Positions 7,644-17,824 of a stretch of 64,000 bases of DNA are shown here, one piece after another. The DNA comes from RGEC01 sp964475595. Lineage in GTDB: Bacteria; Bacteroidota; Bacteroidia; NS11-12g; UBA955. Location of the stretch: assembly GCA_964475595.1 (NCBI GenBank), contig CAYYXG010000014.1, forward strand, positions 1 through 64,000, in the 5' to 3' direction. Both the position numbers and the translations under genes were made by a program. The notes beneath the pieces were generated by a model. That model was not told the DNA's origin, ran no database searches, and saw nothing but the letters and a program-made list of their open reading frames with translations. Position 1 is the stretch's first letter. Every line of letters starts with the position of its first letter.

Positions 7644-9734
7644 CTATCTTAGTTTTTCACAGAAACAATTTAAATCAGGACACTGTGATATAATATTTTG
7701 ATTATTTTTATTTTTATTTTTAATTTTTTCTATATTATCTTTGACTTTCTTAATATTATTGGTTTGATCTTTTGAATTAAATCTATTAATGGTATTCATC
7801 AATTTTTCTTGGTCTATAGCACCATTGTAATAATCTCTTATTGCCTTATAAACATCATCTTCTTTTGAAGTTGATTTTGGGGGGTCACCTCCGGTCTCCC
7901 CCCCCGAACCGGATCCCGTTTTATTTCCTCCGGATCCGGCAGCACCACCCTTAGATCCGCCGCCACCTTTAACTATCGGGTCTGGTTCCGGATTTTTGTC
8001 ACCCAGCTTTCTGGCTATTGCAGCCAATATGGTCTTTTTCAGGCTGTCGGGCCGGCTAATTTTCTCAACAAGGCCTCTCCGATGTATAAGACTATCCGGA
8101 GACTTTATGTTCTTCACTGCGGCTTCAATCTCAATGAGCTGTTTTATGGTATCAATTAATCTGCCCGCTGCTGACAAACTCATGGTACTTATTTGTTCTT
8201 TTATTAAATATCCACCAACTCGCTTTCTTGTATTTTTATCAGAGATTTTAACTATTTCCTCAATAATAATTTTTAGGCCATCATTCTGACCCATATTTGG
8301 ATCCTTTGACAAATTTTGCTTGATGATACCTTCAAAATCGCCCTTGTTCAGCAATTTCCTGAAAGCAATCGCTTTTTGCAACTTTTCACATTCATCCGCA
8401 TTATAGGTATCTTTAGTTATATCTACACAATTTGCATTACTTCTTTTTTCAAGATCTGCTAGCAGCCAGTTATCATTGGTGAGCAGTACCTCGATTTCAT
8501 TGTCTTCATTTGGCGGAGGAGGAAACAGGTACGTAGCACCCAGGAAAATCATCACACAAAGCATAACAACCGCACCTCCCAAATAGAAGGGCTTGAGGTC
8601 CATTTTCTTTTCATATTGAGCAATCAGAACACCATTCATCAATTCAAAACCTGTAAATCTGTATCCTGGATTGGGTTCAATGTAATGCTTTACATCACTT
8701 CCATCATGCTTTCCTGAAGTTACACCTTTGCGGGAAAGTTCCCCAAATTCTCCGGCAGATACTTTATATCTGGGCGTTAACTGAACATTCGTGGCTATCC
8801 TGAAAGAATTGCTTCCCTGCTGAAAAATCAAGTTTTTATCAGCACCCGCATTTTTCATCGAAATCTTTACTTCCAGGCTTTCATGATTTTCCTTGGAATA
8901 AATGATTTTTAGGGAGTCGTTTAAACCAAACTTCACCAAATCACCCGGCTTAAGCCCCTCATTGTTCTTAAACACCTGTATCCTAAGTGAACTGGAAGAA
9001 GTCGGACAGACCAATGTATATTCTACTTTTTCACGGATGATTTTTATTTTTCCGGTCAAATCGGCGTTTCTAGAATAATCCAATACCTTGAGTGGATTAT
9101 CTGACTGATCCTTTTTTTGCTTATCTATAAAATAAATCTGTAAATAAGGCTCAAAATCTTTTTGGTACGGGGCGGAAAGAAGACTATTTAATTCCTCTGA
9201 GCTTTCATAATATGCATACGCTTTTGATCTCTGCTTTGGTTCCTGCTCAGATTCAATAAAAGCAAGTGCTTCATCATCTTTTTTTATCTTATTGTTTGAA
9301 TTATACCTGTCAAGAATTGACTCGGTAAAAGACCAGTCTGCAGGCATTCCAACATTAGGGGTATGGTCCGTGGCTTCAAGATAAGGTCGGTAATGATTAT
9401 GAATCTCATCCAAAATGCTTCGAATATCTTCACCCTCCATTTGCTTATTCCAAGGAAGGGTAATAGCAAAATTAAAGGTACCAATTCTGCCACTACCACC
9501 GCCATCTTTAACAATTATTGTTTTGGTATAAACTTTTTTCTGTTTGTAAAATGCAATCGAGTAGACAAAATTTCCTAACCCGATATGTGTTTCCGGACTT
9601 ACTGCAGAGGGATCCCACACGTCTAATCTATCCGGATTGTCCTCAACAAACTGGTTCTTTTCAGTGAATTGATTACGTTTCGGATTTAAAACCTTGTATC
9701 CGCTCCTTATCCCATGTACATAAATCTGAATCAT
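7644..9734 (-). CDS. GAP1-N-like (GTPase-associated) single-pass membrane protein
   Basis: 696 residues. The N-terminal 130 residues (YVHGIRSGYKVLNP, later GRIGTFNFAITLP) resemble the GAP1-N domain of GTPase-associated proteins, whose hallmark is a GY..GH-like start; this is by eye and tentative. A second beta-rich region spans about 225-370. One membrane helix at 384-404, preceded by lysines, implies the N-terminal part is cytoplasmic and the remainder periplasmic. The C-terminal part is helical, interrupted near residues 590-625 by a Gly/Ser-rich linker. The gene lies two bases after the P-loop GTPase gene, fitting a GTPase-partner role. Confidence 0.65.
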   Translation of the reverse strand: MIQIYVHGIRSGYKVLNPKRNQFTEKNQFVEDNPDRLDVWDPSAVSPETHIGLGNFVYSIAFYKQKKVYTKTIIVKDGGGSGRIGTFNFAITLPWNKQMEGEDIRSILDEIHNHYRPYLEATDHTPNVGMPADWSFTESILDRYNSNNKIKKDDEALAFIESEQEPKQRSKAYAYYESSEELNSLLSAPYQKDFEPYLQIYFIDKQKKDQSDNPLKVLDYSRNADLTGKIKIIREKVEYTLVCPTSSSSLRIQVFKNNEGLKPGDLVKFGLNDSLKIIYSKENHESLEVKISMKNAGADKNLIFQQGSNSFRIATNVQLTPRYKVSAGEFGELSRKGVTSGKHDGSDVKHYIEPNPGYRFTGFELMNGVLIAQYEKKMDLKPFYLGGAVVMLCVMIFLGATYLFPPPPNEDNEIEVLLTNDNWLLADLEKRSNANCVDITKDTYNADECEKLQKAIAFRKLLNKGDFEGIIKQNLSKDPNMGQNDGLKIIIEEIVKISDKNTRKRVGGYLIKEQISTMSLSAAGRLIDTIKQLIEIEAAVKNIKSPDSLIHRRGLVEKISRPDSLKKTILAAIARKLGDKNPEPDPIVKGGGGSKGGAAGSGGNKTGSGSGGETGGDPPKSTSKEDDVYKAIRDYYNGAIDQEKLMNTINRFNSKDQTNNIKKVKDNIEKIKNKNKNNQNIISQCPDLNCFCEKLR

Positions 9735-9736
9735 TT

Positions 9737-11080
9737 TTATTTTTTTAGAAATTTTCTGAAGACCGATGTATTTTCATCCGGTACTTGAGCATGTATTGTT
9801 TGTATTATTTCATCTGAATATTCCCTGTTTATCCTACAAATCCTGTTAAAGTATAAGTCTCCTATTGAAAACATCTTTACCCCGAAGTCCATATTAAAAT
9901 TTTTGCTTTGTTCTCTTAATAAATCATAAAAATTTAAAAACCGTTCTTCAATGAATCTTTTTGCCTCTTCCAGTTTCTCTTCCTCAGTATTCCCCGGGAT
10001 TGAATCTGCTTTGGTAATAATAATATACAACCCTTTGGATTTATGTGACAATATCTTCTGGTGGTTTCTAAAGTAATTTGTAGCCGCGGTCAGATATTCT
10101 GCCTGGGTAATATCCTGATTTATAATATCCCTTGACTTTTCAGCTTCATAATCTATGAAGAAAAAATGCAGTTTAGGATTGGAACTTGCCACCAGTAGTT
10201 TTACAGTCTCAAAGGCCTCTAAAACTTTTTCGCCTTTGTCTTCATCCAGCTTCTTTACACCTGTAATTACTTCATAAAAATACTTAAATAATTCGCCGCT
10301 CAATTCGAAGAAAGAGACATTCTTATATTTTCTTCTGTCCCTTTTTTTAAATTGGAAAGGCATATATTGGGTGGATTCCTCCGGTGTACGGTTGGGAAGG
10401 CACGCAATATCATTGAGGAAAACACGGGTAAGGTCATTTCTGTATGAATTTCCCATGGTTATGCCTACAGGATCTACGATATTATATTTCTTATTCATCG
10501 TGCTCAGAATTGCTGCCAGAGCACAGGTCTTTCCCGATGTAGAAGTTCCCCAGAAATAGACATCTGTAAAATCATCAGGTATCTCATCTTTTGATTTGGG
10601 AATATGATTATAATTGGCATTCAGTGTTGCATATCTAAATTCTTTAACTATCTTAAAATCTATGCCATAATGCCCGCATAGTTCACGCACATTATCTTCA
10701 CCCAACTTTCTGATAGGATCATCCTCGATAAACAACAAATTAGGATTATCAATATACTTCTGTAATTCCTGGTTTAGTTTTGCTGCTTTTTCTTCTTTTA
10801 GCGCATTGATTTTCGCTATAACCAATTCCTGTTTCCGGGAATTTGGATAATCCACCAAAAACTGCTCCAATTGATGGATATCCGTTGCCGCGTTAAAATC
10901 ATTATTTTCCTGTTCACCTGCACCAAGCAATTTCCTAACCTCTTGCTGCCTGAGTGTTGCAAAGTCACCTGTATCCTGTAACTCTTCGAATGTAACGTGT
11001 CCATCGCTTATGGCAGCCGCAATATCACGGTTATCCATATTGCCTACATTATCCAGATAGTATTGTTTATCCTGATGCAT
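9737..11080 (-). CDS. P-loop GTPase-like protein
   Basis: 447 residues. Walker A is FWGTSTSGKT (about 178-185). A strand with FFELSG (about 257-262) sits where switch II is expected, and YIIITKADS (about 354-360) looks like a G4 motif with T-K-x-D for guanine recognition. The first 130 residues are helical (repeat-like LEQFLVDYPNSRKQEL) and may be an adaptor domain. It could belong to the double-GTPase group that co-occurs with GAP1-type proteins in bacterial conflict operons, but I cannot confirm this. It is cytoplasmic, with no membrane segments. It lies 19 bases downstream of the four-helix membrane protein. Confidence 0.7.
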   Translation of the reverse strand: MHQDKQYYLDNVGNMDNRDIAAAISDGHVTFEELQDTGDFATLRQQEVRKLLGAGEQENNDFNAATDIHQLEQFLVDYPNSRKQELVIAKINALKEEKAAKLNQELQKYIDNPNLLFIEDDPIRKLGEDNVRELCGHYGIDFKIVKEFRYATLNANYNHIPKSKDEIPDDFTDVYFWGTSTSGKTCALAAILSTMNKKYNIVDPVGITMGNSYRNDLTRVFLNDIACLPNRTPEESTQYMPFQFKKRDRRKYKNVSFFELSGELFKYFYEVITGVKKLDEDKGEKVLEAFETVKLLVASSNPKLHFFFIDYEAEKSRDIINQDITQAEYLTAATNYFRNHQKILSHKSKGLYIIITKADSIPGNTEEEKLEEAKRFIEERFLNFYDLLREQSKNFNMDFGVKMFSIGDLYFNRICRINREYSDEIIQTIHAQVPDENTSVFRKFLKK

Positions 11081-11099
11081 TTTTCTCTTTTGTTAAAAA

Positions 11100-12059
11100 T
11101 TAAATCTCAACAGTAAATTTATTATCGCCTCGCTTGTTGTTATTTTTTCCGATTTTGAAACCCAAAAGTGTTTGCTCGTTTTTAAAATCTCTGTCGGTTA
11201 CCATGTAATCCAGCATCATCAGTAAACACAAAATCAATCCGATTGCAATCGCCAATACCCCGGGCTGGCCTTCTTTCTTGAATTTTCCCTGCACATTGGT
11301 TAAAGAGATGCCTGGATCGTACGGTATAATTGCTGCAGAATCTTCTGCATTTGCCATGTATGCTGTATATCCCCTAAGTTGATTTATTCTGATACTGATA
11401 TTCTTTTCAAGGTTATTAATTACATCAACCACAGCTATCGGTTTCCAATTTTCTATGCTCTCTTTTGCCATATTTAACCAAACGGAATCTGCTGTTTTTT
11501 GTGCCTTATAATTTGCAGGAAACAATTTACCTTTTAAAACATTTAACAGCGTACCTGCCTGCTGATTTTCGATACTTGGATTAAATCCAAGCTGATCGTA
11601 CAGCGGGGGATTGAAATTAAGACTGTGTGCTTTTATAATACTATTTAATTTTATGTCATACTTCGCAATTCTGCTATGGGCATTTTGTTCGTAAACCTTA
11701 TACATACCTTTGGCCTTGTCAATATCAGCAAGTACGACCTTCTGAATGCTGCTTTTCTTTGAGTAAACATGAAAAAAATGAGAAAACGGTTTAATGAGAC
11801 AGAAACACAGTGCTATATATGACAGCACCAACAGACGCTCCACCATAATCATCCTCTTAAAATTGTTGTGCGCCTTTTTGGTTGCTCTCGCCATCAGAAC
11901 AAGAACATACAGGGAAAACATCATCAAAAATGCCGTCAACAGGGCATCTTTAGCATCTCCTATATTTAGGTAATTCTGTCCCAGAAATGCAATAAATCCA
12001 TATCCAAGGGCAGCAAGGGCAGCAAGTACGCCTGCCAGTGAAATTTTCGCCTTACTCAT
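11100..12059 (-). CDS. Four-helix inner-membrane protein with periplasmic domain
   Basis: 319 residues. Hydrophobic segments occur near residues 7-27, 38-58, 72-92 and 270-290. Between helices three and four lies a soluble region of about 170 residues, helical in character, probably periplasmic. The basic C-terminal tail (GKNNNKRGDNKF) would be cytoplasmic. The shape resembles a sensor or scaffold, but no signalling domain is present. It sits between the subtilase and GTPase genes of the operon with short gaps (46 and 19 bases). Family not recognised. Confidence 0.7.
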   Translation of the reverse strand: MSKAKISLAGVLAALAALGYGFIAFLGQNYLNIGDAKDALLTAFLMMFSLYVLVLMARATKKAHNNFKRMIMVERLLVLSYIALCFCLIKPFSHFFHVYSKKSSIQKVVLADIDKAKGMYKVYEQNAHSRIAKYDIKLNSIIKAHSLNFNPPLYDQLGFNPSIENQQAGTLLNVLKGKLFPANYKAQKTADSVWLNMAKESIENWKPIAVVDVINNLEKNISIRINQLRGYTAYMANAEDSAAIIPYDPGISLTNVQGKFKKEGQPGVLAIAIGLILCLLMMLDYMVTDRDFKNEQTLLGFKIGKNNNKRGDNKFTVEI

Positions 12060-12105
12060 TTTACAAATATTATGGTTTTTTTCTAAACTTTATCGGTTTT
12101 ATCTG

Positions 12106-14955
12106 TTACGGACGGAGATTTCTTAACTCACTGTCAATTCTATCCAGCTCACGTCGAAGTCTTTCCCTTTCGCGTTCAAGTTCATCCCTGTTTCCTCGGG
12201 GCGTGCCACCTCCGAACTCCCCACTGCGGTTATCTGTGTTACCATCTCCGATACCGCCTTCAAGCGTAAATGAACAAATCTTTATTCTGCCTTGACTTTT
12301 AGCTATATTTCCTGTGTATTCTTCTTCCTTGTCACCATAAATCACCTTGATTTTGTAGGGATTGGTTGAGACGTCTGGAAGATGTTGTCGATAGAGCCAT
12401 AAATAAACTGAATAGGTGCCTGAGGGTGCTGTTCCGGTGGGCCAGTATATATTTTCAATAGGAGTATTGGAACCGCCTGGCTGAACATTCATATCAATCT
12501 CGAGCATTCCACCACTGCCCACACGCCTGTTTCCATACCAGATGGTTTGCCCAGCCGGATCCACACAGGCCAGGTCCAGATCGTTCTGGTTGTCCCAGTT
12601 GAGCAGAATCTGTACATCACCCGTAGAAGGGGTGGGGTTCTCATTAGCACAATTGACTGCACCGCCTGATTTGACCTTTTGCAGTGCTTTATCAATTTGA
12701 ATCAAGTTACCGATTTTACCATTTGCCGGCACACCTGTTGACTGTAAGATACATTTGATCTGCTCGGTTGTTAAATCGGGCTTTATACTTTTCATCAATG
12801 CCACAGCACCGGTTACGATGGGTGTTGCCATACTGGTACCATCCATATATTGATATCCGTCTGAACCTGAGGTGCTGTATATCTTTACACCAGGGGCAGA
12901 TATGGTGGCATTATTACCATAATTACTAAAACCGGCTTTTTTAACTGCTGAACTGGATTGATCCACAGCCGATACAACAATGAAGTGTTTTGGCCTTTTC
13001 AACGGATCTACGCCGGCCAGGACATTATCGTTTCCTGCTGCGGTAACAATAGTTGCGTTATGAGATTCCGCAATATCCATAATTTTTGTCCACAGCCGCT
13101 CTTCCTCCTTAAAATGATACTGCTGTAATTCACGCTGTTCATTTTCACTGATATTGCCATTGAACTTCATGCCCACAGACATATTTACCACATCAGCACC
13201 CTGATACAGTGCGTACAAAACCCCATCGAGCAAAGATGTCGTTGTCATAACATCCTGGTCATTCGATACCTGTATAGGCATCAGTGCGCATTCACCGGCA
13301 ATACCACTAATGCCTGTTCCATTATTGATAGAAGCCACTGCCGTTCCGGCAACGTGGGTGCCGTGATCAATATCCTGGGCGCTGATTCTATTATTATGCT
13401 TCCACACATTGTAGGGCATAACAATTTTATTTTTCAGTTCCGGATGATCCGTATTGAATCCATTATCCACAACTGCGACGGTAATGGTGCGCGAACCTTT
13501 TGTTATATCCCATGCCGCTGCTGCGTTTACTGCTTTCAAATACCATGATTTTTCGTTGTCACTAAAAGAAGGGTCGTTGGGACTAAAATTGCTCTCAAAA
13601 AGTGCCTCATCAAAGATAAAAATTTTAAAATCCGGAGAAACCTGACCGGGGAATTCCTGTTTTATTTTATTTCTATCCTCCGGTGGAACCTTTATCTGCA
13701 TTCGCTTTACAACATCATCATAATAAATCACCTCATACTCTTCAGCAGGATACAGTTGTTTAAATTTTCTCGCTAAATCCATGATGCTCTTATTTTCATC
13801 TTCAAGCAACACGTTCAGTCGATCATTAAAAATAACTGGCCTTCCGGGCTCTCTAACAAGATTAGAAGTATCCGGATCAGGCAGCACACCTTGCTCAGGT
13901 GGTAATATATCGCGATATTCAGGTGGTGTTGGAACCGGCTCGTAGGGATGACCTGGATTGTAAATACCTCCATGACCTGCCCTTGGATCCTTGTCTACCC
14001 ATGGCTTTTTCTCAATAGGTGATGGAATAGGTCGTGATTCTACATGGTTACAAGTTCTGAACAACCAGCAAATCAACAATAGCAGCAAGAGAAAGAGCAG
14101 TAGATACAGCAACCACTTCAAACAACCGGAACCGGTTAACCAAAGCCATAAACGCCTGTACCAAGGCAATCTGACTGCTTTGTATAAAGCTGTAAACTGG
14201 ACATCCCCGTTTACCTCATGACCAAGAGGTTGAGTATCCCAACCTGCAAATTTAAAACCATCTTTCGGAACAACAGATGGAATATCACCATCTGTAATGA
14301 GGTCACCAGACTTTTTATTTATATCAATCCACTGCTTATCACTGTTTGAGTTTGGCCCTAATATAAAAGTGACAGTATGGTTGTTCTGAGGAATGGTCTC
14401 AGAAGTTGGCTGTTCGTCGACAGACTGATTTTCTTCAGTCGGTTGTATCGGGCGGTTCTTGGAGGAGAAAATATTTTTCATGGCTATACCAAGCGGCTCT
14501 CGCACATGTTCCCGTAGCTCCATGCCCCAAATCCCCAATACTACCTTATCATCGTAGCAGTAAACAAAATCTTTATTGACAAACTTTATTGCCCTTTCCA
14601 GACAGTCAGCCTCATCAACTTTTCCAGTTTCTTTTAAATTAGAAATTACAGCATTGTAATGATTGCGGGTTTTCTCTAATATCTCTTCATATCGGCTCAA
14701 TTCATCGGATTCCAGTTTGGTTAACTGCTGTGGAGTTTCAGAATAAGGAACGGCATACCACGTAATTTCTTCCCCGTGAAAAACCGGCTGAGCAAGAAAA
14801 TGTCTGTATTCAGGCAGTATATTCCTGTTTACAATACTGGAGAGGGCTTCATACCTGTCAAATAGTTTTCTTCCCCTATATTCCTGAACTGATTTGAAAA
14901 AGGTTTCAAATCTTTCGCAACTGCAAAGTTTGTCTAATCCGTATACTACAGGCAT
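12106..14955 (-). CDS. Membrane-anchored subtilisin-like serine protease, multidomain
   Basis: 949 residues. Order: an unknown N-terminal domain (1-165); an InlB B-repeat-like module (about 193-258, ending FKFAGWD...FTALY); one membrane helix (about 278-298) with Arg/Lys before it, so the N-terminus is probably inside; a Pro-rich linker (305-375); a propeptide-like region; an S8 protease with Asp497 (VAVVDNGF), His531 (DHGTHVAG), oxyanion Asn642 (AAGNDN) and Ser708 (DGTSMATP); a DUF2135-like beta domain (about 785-910); and a C-terminal charged coiled coil. The triad is complete, so an active protease acting on the periplasmic side is inferred. Encoded 10 bases after the SrfC-like gene. Confidence 0.85.
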   Translation of the reverse strand: MPVVYGLDKLCSCERFETFFKSVQEYRGRKLFDRYEALSSIVNRNILPEYRHFLAQPVFHGEEITWYAVPYSETPQQLTKLESDELSRYEEILEKTRNHYNAVISNLKETGKVDEADCLERAIKFVNKDFVYCYDDKVVLGIWGMELREHVREPLGIAMKNIFSSKNRPIQPTEENQSVDEQPTSETIPQNNHTVTFILGPNSNSDKQWIDINKKSGDLITDGDIPSVVPKDGFKFAGWDTQPLGHEVNGDVQFTALYKAVRLPWYRRLWLWLTGSGCLKWLLYLLLFLLLLLLICWLFRTCNHVESRPIPSPIEKKPWVDKDPRAGHGGIYNPGHPYEPVPTPPEYRDILPPEQGVLPDPDTSNLVREPGRPVIFNDRLNVLLEDENKSIMDLARKFKQLYPAEEYEVIYYDDVVKRMQIKVPPEDRNKIKQEFPGQVSPDFKIFIFDEALFESNFSPNDPSFSDNEKSWYLKAVNAAAAWDITKGSRTITVAVVDNGFNTDHPELKNKIVMPYNVWKHNNRISAQDIDHGTHVAGTAVASINNGTGISGIAGECALMPIQVSNDQDVMTTTSLLDGVLYALYQGADVVNMSVGMKFNGNISENEQRELQQYHFKEEERLWTKIMDIAESHNATIVTAAGNDNVLAGVDPLKRPKHFIVVSAVDQSSSAVKKAGFSNYGNNATISAPGVKIYSTSGSDGYQYMDGTSMATPIVTGAVALMKSIKPDLTTEQIKCILQSTGVPANGKIGNLIQIDKALQKVKSGGAVNCANENPTPSTGDVQILLNWDNQNDLDLACVDPAGQTIWYGNRRVGSGGMLEIDMNVQPGGSNTPIENIYWPTGTAPSGTYSVYLWLYRQHLPDVSTNPYKIKVIYGDKEEEYTGNIAKSQGRIKICSFTLEGGIGDGNTDNRSGEFGGGTPRGNRDELERERERLRRELDRIDSELRNLRP

Positions 14956-14965
14956 CTTATCTACA

Positions 14966-17824
14966 TTAATTAAAACCTATGGCCGAACATTCATCTAAAA
15001 CAACTTTAAGGCGCTCATTTGCGCGGATGTCATAATTTGGAATATCACAAACATAAACAAAACCTGTTTTCAAAGCATTACACCAATTTATGTAGTTTTT
15101 TACATGTGGTAATTCATTTAATTCAGCGGGATTCTCCTGTAGGATTTTATTTAGTTCTTCCAAACGGTTTATATTTAAATCGCTTTTTTTGTTTTGAGCA
15201 TTGAAGATAGAATCGGATTGTGGAAAATCGAGAATTAGGTCCAGCGAATTTTTTTCATTAGCAATTTTAAGGTCATTTAAATCTTCAGTAGAAAAATATG
15301 CTCTACCAAATGTTGACATAAAAGAATTAAGGATTTCGCAACTTATATCAGAAATCATTTCATAGACTACCTCCTGATTCTTAGATCCGTTAACATGAAG
15401 CCATATTTTATCCGAAATGTATTTTGACATTTGTAATTTATTATAGAGCTTCTTGAAAGTATCCAAAATGTTTTCAGCCTCAAGTTCGCTTAAATAATTA
15501 ACGGTAGACTTCAATTTGGCAGGCAGACCTTCATTAAACCAATAACGCTCCAACGCTTCCGCCAAAATTTGTGAAAAATGCTTTACCCTGTCAAGTCCAC
15601 CATAAAACAACTCATTCAGATCCACTCCCTGTTCTTCAAAGAATTGTCTGCAGGCTTCAGCACTTTCTTTCTCATAGTGCTGACGCAAATATTCCAGATT
15701 TTCATCAAATGATGCATTGGAGTCCAAACGGGGCACCAACAGCCTAATTGAACTGTAATTGGTTACATCTACATTATTTCTGTGCTCAATATCTCTGATT
15801 TCATCGATAAAAATTTCATAAACTTCTCCGTTAGAAATCATCAAATCTTTAAGCATTGGTCCAAAGAAATGCTGACTTCTGCTGAAGGCAATATCAAGTT
15901 TCGCCTTTATTCTGCCTGCCATAGCCCTGGCTGCCAATATATTTTGGGATTTATCAGAGCTGTTATAATATTCACTCAACAAACTAAAGATGCCATTATT
16001 GATGGCTTCAAGATCACGGCGCCATTTCTTTTCCCTGGCATTGACAGTGTTCACTGCTGCAATCCCAAGTTTCTCAATAATCAATCCCGTTCCATCTTCG
16101 TTAATTCCGGCAGCCCGATCCCAGGAAACAGCCGGATTTTCAAAATGTTTTTTGACAAAATCATAATCGAGAAATGACTTTCTAAGCTGCTCCCTAAAAT
16201 CAAGATAATCGTTTGGTTTAATCTCTTCTGTCTCTATACCATGCCTGCTGTAACCGCTAAACAGGTTGCCCTTTTCAGAATAGACAAAATCCCTTAGCAG
16301 ATAAATGTTTTGAAAATTAGGCTTGGAAATGGTCCACTGGCGAAACCAATTGTACGTTTTTACATCCAGTAACTCAGTAGCCAGTGTGCTTTCAAACCTC
16401 AGATTCCATCGATGGTTTAATGAATCTATATTATCCCGACGATCCTGATTAAGATTATATTCAAGATTTTCATTAAAAAATGTACCTACTATAAACAATG
16501 GAGAAACAACAGCGTTTTCGATGAACTCTTCCCTGCTTTCAGGGGTTTCTCCAATATAACGTTTCACCCAGTTATTAAGCATTTCCGGCAGGCTGCGCTG
16601 TGCAGCCTGTTCATGTTTTGCACATAAAATGAAAATGCTGATTTTTTCAGCTTCTGAATATTTATTGAACAGGTATGCAACCTTACCACGAATAAATAAA
16701 TCGGGGATGTTTTTTTGCTCAAGTAAAGCAGCCGGATGAGACATTCGTGCTCTTGCTCCCGGAAAATCCAGCAAATCCATCTCTTTTAAAAAAGGCTTGG
16801 AATCAAGAATGGATTCCCGGATTGAAAACACAATTTCCGCCACCATAAGGCACAGGTATGGTTTTTCAACTTCACGGATCTGTTCATTGCAAAATACTTT
16901 TGTGGTTGAACAGTATTGCTCGGGAAGATTTTTTTGCTCTGATATATCTGTATATAATTCTTTCAGTCTCTGAACATCCAAAATGGTTCCGTATTTTGAA
17001 AGCACGGATTCAATGGGCAGAAAAATGGTTTCAGCAAAATTCAATGCCTTCATTTGTTCCACAGTGGTGCTAAAAAGATTGTGGAATGTGATATTGTTGT
17101 TCCATAATGGGGCAAAAACCGCAGCCCATTTCTCAGGTGCTATATTATTAATTAGCCTGGCAACCACTTTGAAATAATCCGAGCTGAGCAACAGATTTGC
17201 TTTGGTTGCAAAATGAGCTTTATAATATTCCTGAATACCCCAGATATCATCTTCAGAGAGGGCATTTTGAATATTTTTTCCACCTGAGCTATAGTCAACC
17301 TTGAGATTTTCTACAAAATCATTCAGCACTGCTAAATCAATAATGGAGTCATGATCCACTTTAACATCGTTGTAGTAGCTATCAGATAAGATAAGAATTA
17401 TATCAGCAGCTGACAGCATTAAAGCCTTTACAGGAAAATTGGGGTTTTGGGGCTTATAATTCACTGAGAAACGGGTTACCAGACTGGTAGACTCCATTCC
17501 CCCACCGGTGGGATTTATGTCCTTAATAAAATTGTGATAGGTATTTTCATTCCCCATCACACAAAAAGGTTCATTCGATTCGGATAGCAGGCTGCTAATG
17601 AGATAAGATTTGCCAACCTGACTTTCGCCATAAACGGCAGCTGCACTGTTATCCTGCATGGCGAATTTTTTCTTTTTAAGTTCACGTCGGTAACCTACCA
17701 GTTTATTGTATAGAAATTCACCCTTTTTCCCATGCATAGCCTCCGTTTCTTCAATCCATTTTTCGGAGTTTTTAATCACATTGAGCTGTGCGTTTATTTT
17801 ATTTATCATTTCCACCTTTTCCAC
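14966..17824 (-). CDS. SrfC-like dynamin-type GTPase (Virul_Fac family)
   Basis: 952 residues. The G1 loop GESQVGKS (66-73) and a G3-like DFPG (353-356, in MDLLDFPGARARM) identify a large dynamin-like GTPase; the long insert between G1 and G3 and the helical C-terminal half fit the SrfC/virulence-effector family. SrfC is known from the srfABC operon of Salmonella, where it is encoded next to SrfB, as here. The GTG start at 17824 overlaps the TAG of the SrfB-like gene by one base; an ATG lies five codons inside. The role (membrane remodelling or control of the ATPase) is inference. Confidence 0.75.
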   Translation of the reverse strand: MEKVEMINKINAQLNVIKNSEKWIEETEAMHGKKGEFLYNKLVGYRRELKKKKFAMQDNSAAAVYGESQVGKSYLISSLLSESNEPFCVMGNENTYHNFIKDINPTGGGMESTSLVTRFSVNYKPQNPNFPVKALMLSAADIILILSDSYYNDVKVDHDSIIDLAVLNDFVENLKVDYSSGGKNIQNALSEDDIWGIQEYYKAHFATKANLLLSSDYFKVVARLINNIAPEKWAAVFAPLWNNNITFHNLFSTTVEQMKALNFAETIFLPIESVLSKYGTILDVQRLKELYTDISEQKNLPEQYCSTTKVFCNEQIREVEKPYLCLMVAEIVFSIRESILDSKPFLKEMDLLDFPGARARMSHPAALLEQKNIPDLFIRGKVAYLFNKYSEAEKISIFILCAKHEQAAQRSLPEMLNNWVKRYIGETPESREEFIENAVVSPLFIVGTFFNENLEYNLNQDRRDNIDSLNHRWNLRFESTLATELLDVKTYNWFRQWTISKPNFQNIYLLRDFVYSEKGNLFSGYSRHGIETEEIKPNDYLDFREQLRKSFLDYDFVKKHFENPAVSWDRAAGINEDGTGLIIEKLGIAAVNTVNAREKKWRRDLEAINNGIFSLLSEYYNSSDKSQNILAARAMAGRIKAKLDIAFSRSQHFFGPMLKDLMISNGEVYEIFIDEIRDIEHRNNVDVTNYSSIRLLVPRLDSNASFDENLEYLRQHYEKESAEACRQFFEEQGVDLNELFYGGLDRVKHFSQILAEALERYWFNEGLPAKLKSTVNYLSELEAENILDTFKKLYNKLQMSKYISDKIWLHVNGSKNQEVVYEMISDISCEILNSFMSTFGRAYFSTEDLNDLKIANEKNSLDLILDFPQSDSIFNAQNKKSDLNINRLEELNKILQENPAELNELPHVKNYINWCNALKTGFVYVCDIPNYDIRANERLKVVLDECSAIGFN

